From assembly GCA_963754285.1 (NCBI GenBank), contig CAVWFN010000004.1, positions 1-64,000 of the forward strand: 64,000 nt of DNA. Reading direction: 5' to 3'. Of the stretch, positions 1 through 8,820 are shown one piece after another. A program made the position numbers and the translations under genes. The DNA comes from RYN-133 sp963754285 (GTDB taxonomy: Bacteria > Actinomycetota > Actinomycetes > Mycobacteriales > Jatrophihabitantaceae). The notes beneath the pieces are model-generated. The model did no database searches, had not been told where the DNA came from, and saw nothing but the letters and a program-made list of their open reading frames with translations. Each line of letters opens with the position of its first letter. The first letter of the stretch is position 1.

Positions 1-43
1 ACGCCCACCCGCCCCGTTCGGGACGTGCTGTGTTGCTGGGGTG

Positions 44-430
44 CTACTTGACGGTGACGGTGGCGCCGGCGGCCTCGAGGGCCTCCTTGGCCTTGTCCGC
101 GGCTTCCTTGTTGACCTTCTCCAGCAGCGGCTTCGGCGCGCCGTCGACGAGGTCCTTGGCCTCCTTCAGGCCGAGGCTGGTGAGCGTGCGCACCTCCTTG
201 ATGACCTGGATCTTCTTGTCGCCCGCGGCCTCGAGGATGACGTCGAACTCGTCCTTCTCCTCGGCGGCCTCGGCGGGCGGCGCCGGCCGGGCCGGCCGGC
301 CGGCCACGGCGACCGGAGCGGCCGCGGTGACGTCGAAGGTGTCCTCGAACTGCTTCACGAAGTCGCTGAGCTCCAGGAGAGTCATCTCCTTGAAAGCGTC
401 GAGCAGCTCGTCGGTGCTGAGCTTCGCCAT
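44..430 (-). CDS. rplL: 50S ribosomal protein L7/L12
   Basis: L7/L12 forms the ribosomal stalk that recruits translation GTPases. The 128-residue product starts MAKLSTDELLDAF and has the N-terminal dimerisation helix, an Ala/Pro-rich hinge near residues 40-60 and the conserved C-terminal domain (EEKDEFDVILEAAGDKKI, then GLKEAKDLVDGAPKP). The start is the ATG at 430, not the upstream in-frame ATG at 574, which lies inside rplJ. The hinge is a little odd: it carries Arg in GRPARPAPP, encoded by a GGCCGG-rich run at about 283-306 where a local sequence error is possible. It lies 47 bp downstream of rplJ as rplJ-rplL; rpoB would be expected beyond position 1. Confidence 0.97.
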   Translation of the reverse strand: MAKLSTDELLDAFKEMTLLELSDFVKQFEDTFDVTAAAPVAVAGRPARPAPPAEAAEEKDEFDVILEAAGDKKIQVIKEVRTLTSLGLKEAKDLVDGAPKPLLEKVNKEAADKAKEALEAAGATVTVK

Positions 431-477
431 GATGGCGTCCTTTCTCTTCTCGCCGGGTGAGCCGGCTATCGGTGTAC

Positions 478-1091
478 TTACTCCGCCGGCTCGGCGGGAG
501 TCTCGTTCGGTGCTGGGTTCGCTGTGCATCCACGGCGACTGCTGCGGCGCGTCGTCGGATGCCGCGGACTGCATCTGCGGCCGGCTTCTTCTCCTCGAGG
601 GCCTTGGCCAGGCGGGCCATCTGCGACAGCGGCGCCTGGAACAGCCCGGCCGCGCGGGTCGGGAGCGCCTTGAGCGCGCCGGCGAGCTTGGCGAGCAACA
701 CCTCGCGGGAATCGAGGTCGGCGATCTTGTTGACCTCGTCGGCAGACAGTGCCTTGCCGTCGAGGATGCCGCCCTTGATCACGAGCAGCGGCGTGGTCTT
801 CGCGAAGTCGCGCAGGCCCTTGGCCGCCTCGACCGGATCGCCCTTGACGAAGGCGATCGCCGTCGGGCCGGTGAGCAGGCTGTCGTCGAGCGGGACGCCC
901 GCCTCGGCTGCGGCGCGCTTGGTCAGGGTGTTCTTCACGACGGCGTAGGTCGTGTCGCGGCCCAGGGCGCGGCGCAGCTCGGTGATCTGCTTGACCGACA
1001 GTCCGCGGTACTCGGTGATGACTGCAGCGGAGGAGTCGGTGAAGTTCTGCGTGATCTCGGCGACCGCGGAGCTCTTCTCGGCATTCGGCAT
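478..1091 (-). CDS. rplJ: 50S ribosomal protein L10 (3' end frameshifted)
   Basis: L10 anchors the L7/L12 stalk on 23S rRNA. From the ATG at 1091 (Shine-Dalgarno GGAGG at 1098-1103) the frame reads MPNAEKSSAVAEITQNF and continues with typical L10 sequence to RAAGLFQAPLSQMARLAKAL. The expected actinobacterial acidic tail, APNETPAEPAE followed by TAA at 478-480, is in a different frame: the interval is 614 bp, not a multiple of three. A one-base loss (or two-base gain) near 523-528 would join the two parts. Without it the start frame has no stop codon before the window edge and runs out of frame through rplL. L10 is essential, so a sequencing or assembly error is the simplest explanation. Confidence 0.93.
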
Positions 1092-1290
1092 GTGCTACCT
1101 CCTCTCATTTCGTATCGGGCCGGCCGTCATGACGACGGCCCCGAAATGAGAAACGCCCCGGCGCAGGGCGCACGGGGCGACACGGCACATGGCTCGCGGC
1201 GAACCGTCCAACCTGCGCGGGCCGCTCCGACGCTTCGGAGCCATTGCGTCACATGTGCGCATGCGACGACCAGCGGTCTTCGGTGGATCT
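1092..1290 (-). promoter_or_regulatory. L10 leader / attenuator-like region upstream of rplJ
   Basis: The rplJ 5' region on the minus strand contains two consecutive inverted repeats. The first, at 1154-1179, pairs CGCCCCG with CGGGGCG around an inner GCGC/GCGC and is followed by TTTCTCATTT, a terminator-like arrangement. The second uses that same tail as its 5' arm: TCTCATTTCG pairs with CGAAATGAGA (1103-1112 and 1142-1151), ending directly before the ribosome-binding site. This fits known autogenous L10 leaders, where L10(L12)4 binds the rplJL mRNA. Position and hairpins are seen; identity with the Rfam L10 leader family is inferred. Confidence 0.6.
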
Positions 1291-1331
1291 GTTGCCAGCC
1301 TACGGGACGCCGCTTCACGCGGCCAAATCGC

Positions 1332-3423
1332 TTATCCGTTGGTGATGTCGGACGCCGCTGCGATGTGTGGCGTGCGGGTGAGCGAGCCGACCGCGTAGTA
1401 GAGCGCGGCCCAGCCGTTCGCCGAGGTGTAGGTGGTCGGAGCCAGCGCGTTCTCGGTGAGGGCGCCGGCGAAGCTGATCTGCCCGCCGCCGGTCTTGTCG
1501 ATGTTCGCCCACTGCGCTGCGAAGCTGGGTGAGTAGACCTGCGGTGCGGCCTCGATCTCGCCGAGGTTGTTGTGGGCGAGGTTGTACAGGCCCTGCTGCG
1601 TGAAACCCTTCGAGCACACCGCGTCGATGTCGCCGAACCCGTCGGGGCAGCCGTCGGCCGATCCGTTGAAGATCAGCATCTTCGTCGTCGCTGCCTTCAG
1701 GTAGGCGTTCTCCCACGTCTGCGCCTGCTGCTGCGTGCTCGCGAAGTCGGGCTCGATGTCGTCGGCGCCGACGATGGTCAGATGCGGCTGGGAGCCCAGC
1801 ATGTTGACGACCGACCCGGCCCAGTCAGAACCGCGAGCGTTCGGGCTGTAGGGGTCGGTCGGGCTGAAGTCGCCGTCGTTGCTCGTGCCGATCGCGATGG
1901 TCGCGGGCACGTCCTCATCACACGACGCGAAGCCCGACAAGTAGCTGTCGAGACGCATCCGCAGTTGCGCGTAATCGATCCGGACGGTCGACGATGTCTG
2001 GGTGAGCGAGACGCCGGGGTCGCCACTCAACGTTCCGGTCACCGACTGCGCGCCCACATCGAGCAGGACGAACGGGTGCGCGACAGTGCGCATCGCCGTG
2101 GCGTCGTCACAGCCGTGGTCGTGCATGACGGTGATGTCGACCGCCTTGCCGGTGAGGTCGCCGAGGTAGCGGCTGATCGACATCGCCGGCGGCGCGAGCG
2201 TCGCGTTCGGCACGAACCCGACAACGTCCACGGCGATGGTCACCGGGCCACGCGAGGTGTTGTGCACGGGCAGCGCGCCCTTGACGAGCGGAACCTCGAC
2301 GAGATCGGACGGCTTGGTGCCGGCCGCGAAATCGACGGCGCCGCGCGCCGCGCTGGTTCCGGTGTCGCCGACCAACAGCGTGCCGGCACGCGTGGCAGCA
2401 GACGCCGTGATCGAAGCGAGCACCGCACCGACGTGCTCGAGCGGCACGCCCGCCTGACCGGCCACCCGCACCGATCGGGATTGCCCGGCGCCCAGACGCA
2501 GGCCGGACGCCACCCGCAGCGGGAAGCGCGGTTCGAGCGCGCCCGCGGTGCGGGCGACGCCGGTGTTGGCCCAGCCGACGACGTCCAGCAGCACTCCGGT
2601 GGCCGCGCGCGAGGTGTTGGCGATGCTGATGCTGCCGTCGCTGTGCGTGGGCACCCACGCGAACGACGTGATGTTCCGGTGCGCGTCGAAGCGTGTCGTC
2701 GGGACGCTCGGCTGGTCGTTTCCCGCGGCGTAGGCGACCAGCGAACCGGCAACCGGCTGGATCGTTCGCAGTCAGCATCACGGCCACCGCGCCGACCCCG
2801 CTCGTCGGGACGCCGTGCCCGACCCGCATGGTGCGCACGGAATGCGGACGGAAGTACCCGCCGGGGTGCCGGGTGTCCAGCGCACGGACGGGCGACGAGA
2901 GCATGTGCAGCAGGCCCGGCGAGGACGTGCCGACCGTCCCGCCGGCGATGTAGCCGGACACGTCGACGGCCAGCCCGAGCGACCCGGTGCGTGCCCGGTC
3001 CAGGATCGTGAACGCACCGTGCGCGAGCCGCACGACGGCAGCCTGCGCGGTGCTCTGCCGGCCGACGTAGGTGAGGTTCGTCGTCGCGGGGGCGGCAGTT
3101 CGCGCCGGGAACAGCGTCAGCGTGCCGGCGTCCTGCGGGTTCACGGCGTGGACGGTGACCGCAACGGCGGATGCGTTCGTCGGGACACCGCGTCGTCCGC
3201 CGACGGTGACGGTGATCCGATGACCGGCGCGAACAGTGCTGGTGCCGAGGGCGCGGAACGCACCAACGGGGACGAACGTCCCGGCGACCGGTGTCGGCGT
3301 GGTGTGCGCGTGACGGTGTGTCGCCGGTGCGGCGCCGGCGGGCGCGGCACCCACCGCCGCGGCTGCTGCGGCGACAACGGCAGCTGCGGCGAGCGAGGCG
3401 ACGACGGTGGCCGGACGAGACAA
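1332..3423 (-). CDS. Secreted protein with repeated beta-sandwich surface domains (frameshifted)
   Basis: The N-terminus is a signal peptide (MSRPATVVASLAAAAVV then a long Ala-rich core ending near AGAAPAGAA). It is followed by tandem domains of about 100-110 residues of a type common in secreted actinobacterial proteins, each with patterns such as GTLTLFPARTAAPATTNLTY and an ending like VDVSGYI or VDVVGFV. The last ~230 residues (from about AMSISRYLGDLTG) form a separate domain with several Cys that I do not recognise. The first frame (to about 2756) and the second (to TAA at 1332) are joined by removing one base near 2750-2754, where ANDPAG continues as GSLVAYAAGNDQPSVP. Probably one intact gene with a +1 error. 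The function is unknown; a wall- or surface-associated role is inferred. Confidence 0.75.
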
Positions 3424-3492
3424 CAGGTACTCCGCGGGAACAACAGCAGGGGAGATAAAGCCTACGTTGCCTCGCGGTCGATCATGAAGTTC

Positions 3493-6021
3493 TCACGCTG
3501 TGAAAGCGGCCCCGAAGCAGACGAACGGGAGCCCGGGGTGCGCCTCCAGCGTGTCGGCGAGGGCATGTGCCGAATCGAGCCCCGAGTGCAGCCGCGCGTG
3601 GTAGGTGGCCATCGCGGCGGCGGCGAGATCGTCGCTGACCCGCGCGACGCCCGCCACGACCGACCGCGTCCCCAGGTGCAGCAGCACGCTGGTCAGCCCG
3701 AGCGCTTCATCGCCGGGACGCACGGTGGCCAGACCCAGCTCGCACGCCGAGAGCACCACGTGCTCCGGCGTGCGGACGCTCTGGTCGAGTTCGTGCGCGA
3801 ACAGCGGTCCGTCGGCGAGCCGCACGGACGAGAACAGCGGATTCTCGGTCTGGTGCACTCCGTGCGCGGCGACGTGGGCAAGCCTGGCCTGCGACATCGC
3901 GGCCGTGAACGCGGCCGCCGTCGCATCGGCGCCGGTCACCGTGCGGACGGGCGTGCGCTCCCACGCGCGCGAGACCGCGGCGACCTCGTCCGTGCCGCGG
4001 TCGACGCCCGGGCCGGCGATCGCGACGACCTCGCGAGACCGTGACGGGTCAGCGGTGGCGGCGCCGTGCCAGGCGGTGACCGACGGGGTGACGACGACGG
4101 GGACGCCGCGCAGCGACGCGAGCATCCCCCACGGCAGCTGGCCGAGCACGCCGGTCGAGACGATGACCAGCCGTTGCGTGACTCCGAGCGGGGTCAGCAG
4201 GGCGTCGTCGAGACGCGCGAGCGACCGTGCGCACGACGCCGAGACCACCCCCCTCAGCGGCGCGGGCAGCCGGGGTTGGGCGAGCACGTCGAGGTCGGCA
4301 CGCACCCGGCGCACCTGCTCGTCGACAGCAACGGCGTCGCCGAGGTCGACCAGCCGCAGCCCGTCGGCATCGACCACGACAGCGTGCAGCACGTCGTCCG
4401 CGCGTGAGAACGAGACGAGCGTCGAGTCGCCGAGCACAGCACGGACCTCGTCGACCTCGACCACGTCGCGCACGACGCCGCCGCCGACGCGGCTCCAGCC
4501 ACGGGCGGCGATGCGGGACTCGAGATCGTGGCGCCGCTCGGCGAGCTCGGCGTCGGGCTGATGGTGCTGCTCGGCCTGGCGCAACGCCTCGACCGTCTGG
4601 CGCAACTCGGCGAGCAGCTGGGCGGCATCCGGGTCCTCGGGCGGGCGCACGGCCGGCAGCCGGCTCGCCACCGCCCGGGCCCGCTCGGCCGACTCGAGCA
4701 CGCGCTCGGCCCGTCCCGATTCGAGCGCGACCGACAGGTCGAGATCGGCCAGCCGGCGGCCGTGCACCGCGGCGGCGGTCGCGAGATCGATGCTGCCGAA
4801 GCTGGCCTGGTAGGCCGCCAGGTCGGCCAGCGCGCGGCGTGCGCGCTTGCTGGCGGCCGCGCGGCGGCCGGTCGCGAGGTCGAGGCGTGCCCGCACGTAG
4901 CCGGCGTGCAGCCGGGTCGTGATCGGGTCGCGACGCGTCGATGGGGGCACTTCGCGCAGCGTGCGCGTGGCCGACTCGACCTCCCCCGCCGACAGGTGCG
5001 CCTCGGCCGCGATGAGCGCGGCGGTCTGGGCCGGCAGCCGGGCACCCTCGAGCTCGAACTCGTGGCGCAGCCGCAGCGCCGGCCCGGTCAGGCGACGTCC
5101 GGGACGGCCGGCGGCGAGGTCGCCCTGCAACAGCACGAGTTCGGCGTCACGACGCCAGCGGTCGCTGCCGCGGCGGCGGAACCGGTCGCGGGCACGCATC
5201 GCGAAGCGTCGGGACGACTGCACCTGCCCGGCGATCAGCGCGCAGCGGGCCCGCTCGAGTTCGGTCTCGCCGAGATCCTGGGCAAGCCGGTCCTGGCTGA
5301 AGATCTCCGCGGCCGCCGCGAGCGAGGCGTCGGCCGCCTGGACGAGCCCGGCCTCGCCGAGCACGCGGGCCCGGTCGAGCAGCCACACGCCGCGCGAGAT
5401 CTCGACGCTGAGTTCGCCCGCCTCGTCCATGGCCCGGATCGCGTCGGGCAGTCGGCCGGCGAGGAACTCCGCGTAGCCGAGGTTGTGCAACGCGGTGAAC
5501 GCCTCGGTCGGTTCGTCGACCTCGCGGGCGTACTCGATCGCCCGGGCGAACTGGCGCCGGGCCACACCCAGCTCGCCGCGCAGCATGCGCAGGTTGCCGC
5601 CGTTGATCAGGATCCCGAACCGTTCGCGGGGCTCGGCGTGCTCGAGCAGCAACTCGGCGGCGTCCAGCTCGCGTTGGGCGTCGACGAACATGCCGATGCG
5701 TGCGGCGATGAAGGCCGCTTGGCAGTGCACCTTGACCATCAGCGCCGGGTCGTCGACCTGCTCGGCGAGCGCACGGGCCTCGCGCAGGGCGGCCTCGCCC
5801 GGTTGCACGCCGCGGGTCTCGGCGACCGTCGCCGCGATGCTGATCGAGATCGCTGCGAGCGTGCGCCGCTGTTCGGAGGACTCGGGCAGGCGCTGGCCGA
5901 GCGCCGCGGCACGGTGCAGTGTGCGCAGCGCCTGGCGCGGGTGGCCGCGCTGGTGCGCGTCCAGCCCTGCCTGGAACAGGTCGGTGACGGTGCTCAGCGC
6001 AGGGCCGGATTGCCGAGGCAT
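3493..6021 (-). CDS. TPR-CHAT domain protein (predicted caspase-like protease)
   Basis: The 842-residue protein is soluble with no signal peptide. Residues ~15-450 are alpha-helical TPR-like repeats (for example ALHNLGYAEFLAGRLPDAI near 178-196), then a coiled-coil-like stretch near 465-505, then a C-terminal CHAT domain at about 535-842. The predicted catalytic dyad is His720 in HVAAHG and Cys760 in VLSACELG; the separase/caspase-like spacing and the following GDEALGL motif are intact. TPR-CHAT proteins act as regulated proteases in several bacterial systems, such as Csx29 of type III-E CRISPR. It is the last gene of a four-gene unit (subtilase, sigma factor, small protein, CHAT), 11 bp after the small protein. 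Substrate and trigger cannot be read from the sequence. Confidence 0.85.
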   Translation of the reverse strand: MPRQSGPALSTVTDLFQAGLDAHQRGHPRQALRTLHRAAALGQRLPESSEQRRTLAAISISIAATVAETRGVQPGEAALREARALAEQVDDPALMVKVHCQAAFIAARIGMFVDAQRELDAAELLLEHAEPRERFGILINGGNLRMLRGELGVARRQFARAIEYAREVDEPTEAFTALHNLGYAEFLAGRLPDAIRAMDEAGELSVEISRGVWLLDRARVLGEAGLVQAADASLAAAAEIFSQDRLAQDLGETELERARCALIAGQVQSSRRFAMRARDRFRRRGSDRWRRDAELVLLQGDLAAGRPGRRLTGPALRLRHEFELEGARLPAQTAALIAAEAHLSAGEVESATRTLREVPPSTRRDPITTRLHAGYVRARLDLATGRRAAASKRARRALADLAAYQASFGSIDLATAAAVHGRRLADLDLSVALESGRAERVLESAERARAVASRLPAVRPPEDPDAAQLLAELRQTVEALRQAEQHHQPDAELAERRHDLESRIAARGWSRVGGGVVRDVVEVDEVRAVLGDSTLVSFSRADDVLHAVVVDADGLRLVDLGDAVAVDEQVRRVRADLDVLAQPRLPAPLRGVVSASCARSLARLDDALLTPLGVTQRLVIVSTGVLGQLPWGMLASLRGVPVVVTPSVTAWHGAATADPSRSREVVAIAGPGVDRGTDEVAAVSRAWERTPVRTVTGADATAAAFTAAMSQARLAHVAAHGVHQTENPLFSSVRLADGPLFAHELDQSVRTPEHVVLSACELGLATVRPGDEALGLTSVLLHLGTRSVVAGVARVSDDLAAAAMATYHARLHSGLDSAHALADTLEAHPGLPFVCFGAAFTA

Positions 6022-6032
6022 GGTCCGCCGGG

Positions 6033-6536
6033 TCAGAGCTCGATCGACGGAGTGACGACCGGGCGCGACTCGCTGCCGGGGACGCGCAGCACGAACCCGA
6101 CGAGGCCGTGCGGGACGTCGTCGAAGACGAACCGTCCGTCAGAGTCGGCGACAGTGCGCCGAGCCGATTCCTTGTGCCGCAGCTCGACCTCGACGCCGCC
6201 ACCCGGCGCGATCCAACCGTCGACGCGGACGTTGTCTGGCCCGGACGGCGAGATCGTCACCATCGTGGTCAACGTCGAACTCGTGAACGTGATCGTCTGC
6301 GCGTCCGAGACACCCTCCGAGCGCACGCCCGCCAGCGAGTCGACCCGCTGGATCTCGGCGATCTCGGCATGCAGCGCCTCGAGGGTGATGCCGAAGCTGA
6401 TGCGGTCGACGAGACCGCTCGGCGCCGGGTCGAGTCGCTCGTACATCTGCTGCATGCGCTGCAGGTTGGCAATGTCGGTGTCGTCGATCTCGCCGGCGGC
6501 GAGTTCGTCGATGGACGGGTGCGATGAGGGGGTCAT
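6033..6536 (-). CDS. Small protein with C-terminal carboxypeptidase-regulatory-like beta domain, sigma-factor partner
   Basis: The 167-residue soluble protein has an acidic helical N-terminal part (HPSIDELAAGEIDDTDIANL, about residues 1-65). Its C-terminal beta-rich domain (about 75-167) contains DGRFVFDDVPHG, a pattern of carboxypeptidase-regulatory-like (transthyretin-type) folds. Its ATG overlaps the stop of the sigma gene (TGATG), so the two are translationally coupled. That position is typical of an anti-sigma factor, but there is no membrane segment and no zinc-binding HxxxCxxC motif, so it is not a classical ZAS protein. An alternative is an adaptor for the CHAT protein. Its function is inferred only from context. 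Confidence 0.6.
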   Translation of the reverse strand: MTPSSHPSIDELAAGEIDDTDIANLQRMQQMYERLDPAPSGLVDRISFGITLEALHAEIAEIQRVDSLAGVRSEGVSDAQTITFTSSTLTTMVTISPSGPDNVRVDGWIAPGGGVEVELRHKESARRTVADSDGRFVFDDVPHGLVGFVLRVPGSESRPVVTPSIEL

Positions 6537-7123
6537 CAGTGCTCCCAGGCAAGGTCGGTGTCGAGAAGGCTGCGCAGCTTGGCCAGGCATCGACCGCGGG
6601 TCGGGCCGATGCTGCCAATGGGCATGCCGAGGGATTTCGCCACGGCGGCGTAGTCGGGCCGGTCGGCGAACGCGATGACGCGCAGCAGGGCCTGGCAACG
6701 TTCGGGCAGTTGCGCGACGTGCTGCCACAGCCGCGCTTCGGTGTCGGACTGCAGCACCCGCTCTTCGGGCAGTTCGCGAGCGGGCGTGACGACATCGTCG
6801 TCGTCGAAGTCCTTCGGCTCGACACGATCCGTGCGCTTGGCCACCCGCCACGATTCGCGCTTGGCCGTCACGATGAGCCAGGCGAGCACGGCCTGCGGAT
6901 CGGCGATCGAGTCGCTGTTGCGCACGAGTGCGAGCCAGGTCGACTGGACGACGTCCTCGGCGCTCTCGCGATCCAGCCGCTGCGCCCGGACGGTGTGCCA
7001 CAGGATCGGCGTCAGCAGGCTCACCAGCTCGCCCATCGCCGGCTCGTCACCCGAACGGAAGCTGCGGAACAGCGCCGCGGCCCGTCCGGACAACGTCTCT
7101 TGACCCGACTCGGCGCCGATCAC
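6536..7123 (-). CDS. ECF-like sigma-70 family RNA polymerase sigma factor
   Basis: The 195-residue protein has a region 2 helix set (AEDVVQSTWLALVRN, about residues 55-70, with AWLIVTAKRESWRVAKR as the 2.3/2.4-like segment) and a region 4 helix-turn-helix (DYAAVAKSLGMPIGSIGPTR followed by GRCLAKLRSLL near 155-190). There is no region 1.1 or 3, consistent with the extracytoplasmic-function class. The start is the GTG at 7123, overlapping the subtilase stop as GTGA; the open frame extends further upstream only antisense or out of frame to the subtilase. It probably drives its own unit and perhaps the divergent HopA1-family gene, but I could not identify a promoter motif with confidence. Confidence 0.85.
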   Translation of the reverse strand: MIGAESGQETLSGRAAALFRSFRSGDEPAMGELVSLLTPILWHTVRAQRLDRESAEDVVQSTWLALVRNSDSIADPQAVLAWLIVTAKRESWRVAKRTDRVEPKDFDDDDVVTPARELPEERVLQSDTEARLWQHVAQLPERCQALLRVIAFADRPDYAAVAKSLGMPIGSIGPTRGRCLAKLRSLLDTDLAWEH

Positions 7124-8673
7124 GGCTGCACCTCGCGCACGCAGGAGGACACCGCGTCCGAGCACCGTTGCACGGCCTCGGTCTGCGGGCAGCGGGCGGT
7201 GCCGTTGGCGAGCAGCGTCGCCGCCACCTCGCCGGCGAACAGCGGCGCGGCGAACGACGTGCCGCTCCAGATCGCGAAGCCACTGGTGAAGTCGTCCGGA
7301 TCGATGGTCTCGCGCCAGCCGTGCTCCTCCGGCACCCACAGCTTGTAGGACGACTGCCCCGAGCCGTTGATCGCCGGGTAGCAGCTCATCAGGGCCGCAC
7401 CCGGACGGTGACACATGATCCATTTGCCGGCGTTGCTGAACAACGCGATCGAGTGGTTCGGGTTGCACGCGCCGACACTCGTCACGGGCACGCCGCTCCA
7501 TGCCGGCCCGCCCGACCACGGCGAGAACGCCGCCGGATACATCGGCCGGTCGGTCGAGTCGTTGCCGGCCGACACCACGGTCGCGACGCCCCATTGCGCA
7601 AGCCGCTCGAGCACGGCCTGCAGGCCGGAGTCGAAGTGCACGTCGGTGTCGAACTCGTGGTAGTAGCCCAGCGAGAGCGAGATGACATCGATCAGGTCTT
7701 CGTCCGGCCCGTTGAGGACGGCGTGCTCCTGCCGGTCTGCCAGCAGCAGCAATGCCTGGACGAGATCGCCCTCGGCCACCGTCCCGTCGCCGCTCATCAC
7801 CCGGATCGACAGCAGGTTCGCGTCGGGGCACTTCTGCCGGATGAGACCGCAGATGAAGGTCGCGTGCCCGACGTCGCTGTCGATCAGACCCTCGTACGGG
7901 TCGTCCTCTTCTGCGGTGGCGTCGCGGTCGGCGTCCGGGTCGGGTAGGCCGACGAGTTGGTCGCCGACGACGACATCGCGGGTGACGTAGTCCTCGAGCC
8001 AGGAGTGTCCCCACACGCCGGTGTCGAGCACTGCCACAACCGGACGCCGCGCCGACAGCGCGAGGTCGCGGTGCGGCGGCGCGCCCTGGTAGTCGACCGG
8101 CTGGCGACCGCCCATGCCGGGCGCCGCGTATTCGGTCGATGCCGAGCCGGTGTCGGCCGACGGGCGCCAGTACGGCGACGGACGCCAGTAGGGCGAGGGC
8201 CGCCAGTACGGCGACGACTCCCACGACGGCGAGGCCATCAGCAGGTGCTCGAGGGCGACGGTGTTGTCGAGCTCCAGGCCGAGCCCGCGCCGGTAGTACT
8301 GCAGCACCAACCACGGATCAGGCGCCTGCTTTGCGTCGGGGAGCGCGACGAGCCGGAAGCGCTGCGGCGGCTGCGTGAGTTCACGCGCCGTCGCGCCGTC
8401 GGCCTGGCGCTTGGGCAGGTCGTCGGGCACGAGTTCGGCGCCGGCAAGCTGCGCGGCATCGCTGAGAACCGCGCGGTTGGCGCTCGGCAGAACCCGGTTC
8501 GCGAGCAGCCGGTCGCCGCGGTAGGTCGTCGTCCGCAGCCGCGGCTGACCCGGCAGTGTCAATGCCGTCGTCGGATCGAGGACGCGCGCGTTGTACCGGT
8601 ACAGCAGGTCCGGCGAGGGCGTGAGCATCGGCTCGGGCGCCAGCGGTGAGCGGCGGCGGGAGTTATCGGCCAT
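7120..8673 (-). CDS. S8 family serine peptidase (subtilase), cytoplasmic, with SPYWRP repeats
   Basis: This 517-residue subtilisin-like protease has the triad Asp217 (VAVLDTGVWGH), His270 (SDVGHATFICG) and Ser473 (WSGTSFAAP), with oxyanion Asn371 (VVSAGND). There is no signal peptide or membrane segment, unlike mycosins and most S8 enzymes. The first ~150 residues are a non-catalytic domain of unknown type. It is joined to the protease by a linker holding three perfect SPYWRP hexapeptides (residues 154-171). The C-terminus is rich in Cys (CPQTEAVQRCSDAVSSC). It is the first gene of the minus-strand unit; the sigma gene starts inside its stop codon. The linker may be an autoprocessing or CHAT-cleavage segment (inference). 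Confidence 0.88.
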   Translation of the reverse strand: MADNSRRRSPLAPEPMLTPSPDLLYRYNARVLDPTTALTLPGQPRLRTTTYRGDRLLANRVLPSANRAVLSDAAQLAGAELVPDDLPKRQADGATARELTQPPQRFRLVALPDAKQAPDPWLVLQYYRRGLGLELDNTVALEHLLMASPSWESSPYWRPSPYWRPSPYWRPSADTGSASTEYAAPGMGGRQPVDYQGAPPHRDLALSARRPVVAVLDTGVWGHSWLEDYVTRDVVVGDQLVGLPDPDADRDATAEEDDPYEGLIDSDVGHATFICGLIRQKCPDANLLSIRVMSGDGTVAEGDLVQALLLLADRQEHAVLNGPDEDLIDVISLSLGYYHEFDTDVHFDSGLQAVLERLAQWGVATVVSAGNDSTDRPMYPAAFSPWSGGPAWSGVPVTSVGACNPNHSIALFSNAGKWIMCHRPGAALMSCYPAINGSGQSSYKLWVPEEHGWRETIDPDDFTSGFAIWSGTSFAAPLFAGEVAATLLANGTARCPQTEAVQRCSDAVSSCVREVQP

Positions 8674-8820
8674 GACGATTGCCCATTGACTCGCTGCCTC
8701 TCCCTGAAGTCTCGGCGCCGAGCGTAGTGGCCGCTGACGTCCGTTTGCACCTATCAAGAGCACTGTTCATCGCGGCTGATACGTCCGCACCGGAAGTTGG
8801 CGCAACGGATTCCTCAGCGG

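Noticed and set aside
1..43. Terminator after rplL
   Set aside because: CCCGTTCGGG could form a small hairpin but the region is cut by the window edge; not called.
30..1532. 500-residue plus-strand open frame across rplL and rplJ
   Set aside because: Long antisense frames are expected at this GC content; it has no recognisable motif and overlaps two ribosomal protein genes.
8674..8820. ECF-type promoter between subtilase and HopA1 genes
   Set aside because: Several weak -35-like blocks can be drawn, but none stands out; not reported as a feature.
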